Of a DNA stretch of 64,000 nt, positions 62,211-64,000 are shown piece by piece. Origin of the DNA: Pyxicephalus adspersus (lineage: Eukaryota > Chordata > Amphibia > Anura > Pyxicephalidae); assembly GCF_032062135.1 (NCBI RefSeq), contig NC_092862.1, forward strand, positions 48,271,015-48,335,014, read 5' to 3'. Position 1 is the stretch's first letter. Every line of letters starts with the position of its first letter. Under the pieces are notes generated by a model that saw only the letters and a program-made list of their open reading frames with translations, was not told where the DNA came from and made no database searches. The translations under genes were made by a program, and so were the position numbers.

Positions 62211-63620
62211 GTCTAAAGACCTAAGTAGTCATCATGCCCATAGTCTTTGAGCCATGTCTGCAGCCTATGGCAGTCCCTAGCCGTTTTAGGGTTGCGGCGA
62301 CCCTAGTTTGCCGCAATACCTGACATTCCCCTATAGCATGACTGACATACCCACAAGTAGTCCTCTGATAATCCTTTGTAGCATATCTGAATTCTGTGTC
62401 CTGTATCCTGCAACTAACATTTTTCAAAACATAATGTCCCCAAATTGCCCTTATTTTATGATTAATTTGTCACTTATTGTTTCCTATAGTTGATCCACAT
62501 ACGCTATTGCAAACCTCTCTTTACCATCCCAGGTCCTGTCCATGTACCATAAGACAGTTGCTATATTTTTAAATGTATAGCTTTAGAGAATTTAGATAGG
62601 CTTTTCCAAATAAAATACTATTGCAATATGATTTGTCCTGCAATGGATATAATAAAACAATGTTTATGTAAATGTTGGAATTCTTAGAACTGAAAGGATT
62701 TCTGTTAATTTGTAGATTTGTTCTATTATTTCAGTGACCAGTATAGAATGGTTACAGTCTTGGGATGTTTCTCATGACTGTCTTTGCATTACCACAACTT
62801 TTGCCCCCTGACTAATTAAACATGTCTACTGAATAATTCCCACGGGTAGACAAAGCTTGCAGAATTGCTGCGTTCCAACCAGTTTTTGGATCAGATACTG
62901 TATATTACATAATGAACTCATACAGGACTTTCTAACACTGGGATGCTTTTTGTCAGTAACAAATGGTCTTCTTAGGAATTGTTAGGAGGCAAAATGCTCA
63001 AAAAAGCGCTATGGTATGCCTTGGCAAACTACGTCTTATTAGGCATCAGTTCCGGAACTGTGATCACACATCAAATGCCAAGTCTTTTTTTTCAATAGAA
63101 CTTTTAACCTTGTTGAGCAGCAGCAGTGAGTCATTATGTAACAAAATACAGAAACAAATGCTCAGAAATTTACAGCACCATCTAAGAGCTAGAGTGGATG
63201 GATGTATGATCAAGTATATGATGCTCATGCAGTATATACAGGCATAAATAGGAAGTGCATGATTGTTAGGAGCTGCACATTTGGAATTTACGTTTATCTT
63301 CAAGCAAATCCATAAAAGTATACATTTCAATAAAATATTTTTATTTCAACTATATTTAATTGTTCCTAAAATACCTACATCACCTAAATCTAGGCCCAGG
63401 CCTACTATACATTTTAGATTGTACTCAACTTCTAAAGCAGCAGAGATGGACACCTAAATGACCAAACATGTAATGCATGTAAGGAAGTTGGATTTTAGGT
63501 CAACGGGTTGATGCAGCAGTGATGTGTGAATGCCATGTGCACCATACCAGGAATACAGGGGCTGCCACTGCTGAACTTTTGAAATAGCAGCGGTATGGCA
63601 ATTATGTTAATCAGCCCAGT
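62211..63620 (+). other. MTCL1 intron 2, nothing recognised
   Basis: No exon identified; open frames on both strands near 63000-63330 overlap each other and show no domain. Confidence 0.45.
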
Positions 63621-64000
63621 ACAGGTAGTCCCTGGGTTACATAAGAGATAGGGAATGTAGGGTTTTTTCGTAGGTTAAATTTGTATGTAAGTCGGAACAG
63701 TTACATTATTTTAATAAATGCAATTAGGACATACTATTAGGTAGCTTTGTGTCAGTTACTGTAAAAAAAAAACCTCACTGTGAGTTAATCACAAACAAAG
63801 CAAAAAAAAAATCTTTATGGAGTCTAGACATTCATTAACTTCTGGAGCAAGCTGTGCTTTGATATGCAAAAAGAAACAACTGCAGTTTGTCTTGGTCATT
63901 AAAGAGTTACAAGAGGCTGCAGAAAGAGCTCAGTCACCTAGGATAACCCACAACCTCAGCTGTGTTTAGCAAAAGATTTCTTCTGCAGGTCATGCAAACT
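63621..64000. mobile_element. DNA-transposon-like element running off the window
   Basis: It begins CAGTACAGGTAGTCCCTGGG and TTACATAAGAGATAGGG, then ATTTGTATGTAAGTCGGAAC. This opening is typical of a vertebrate family with Tc1/mariner-type (Tigger-like) ends. The other end lies beyond 64000. Confidence 0.55.

Noticed and set aside
63881..64000. MTCL1 exon 3 at the right edge (CTGCAG followed by GTCATG)
   Set aside because: The translation does not continue the coiled coil expected after exon 2, and the sequence belongs to a transposon-like repeat running off the window.

Overview
The window is vertebrate nuclear DNA, most likely from a frog (anuran amphibian). Large AT-rich introns, GT-AG splice sites, CpG-rich first exons and dense short non-autonomous transposons show a vertebrate genome. 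The frog assignment is an inference from the style of the repeat families and could not be tested here.

Two protein-coding genes are supported, both on the + strand and arranged head to tail. RAB12, a small Rab GTPase, is complete: six coding exons between 15543 and 30098 encode 238 residues, followed by a 3' UTR with an AATAAA signal at 31243-31248. MTCL1 (microtubule crosslinking factor 1, also called SOGA2/CCDC165) begins at 38334. Exon 1 (38334-39074) and exon 2 (59753-59977) are inside the window; the rest of the gene lies beyond the right edge. RAB12 followed by MTCL1 matches the gene order I know from human chromosome 18p11.22, so the block looks conserved. No shared biochemical pathway is implied by the adjacency.

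Layout: 1-14.7 kb is intergenic and made of repeats: LINE fragments, DNA transposons, palindromic MITE-like elements and a 34-bp minisatellite. 14.7-15.35 kb is a complex minisatellite that abuts the CpG-rich RAB12 promoter. 15.5-31.3 kb is RAB12. 31.3-37.9 kb is the intergenic gap, with nested transposons and a remnant of a hAT transposase just before the MTCL1 promoter. 38.0-64.0 kb is the 5' part of MTCL1: a 20.7-kb first intron and the start of the second.

At least six dispersed repeat families recur. Labels used below: A, about 220-bp fold-back element; B, element whose ends resemble TACACACGT and its complement; C, short repeat containing GGTGGTTACTGAAAAGTGC; D, repeat containing GGTGATAAYAGTCACCAGGA; E, repeats ending in CCACTTTAA; F, element bounded by ACCTCCCTGGCGGT. 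A tRNA-derived SINE and an L2/CR1-like LINE with a matching 3' tail are also present. I found no bacterial-type system, CRISPR array, rRNA or convincing tRNA gene. Nothing here is clearly a novel biological system; the most interesting material is repeat biology around two ordinary conserved genes.
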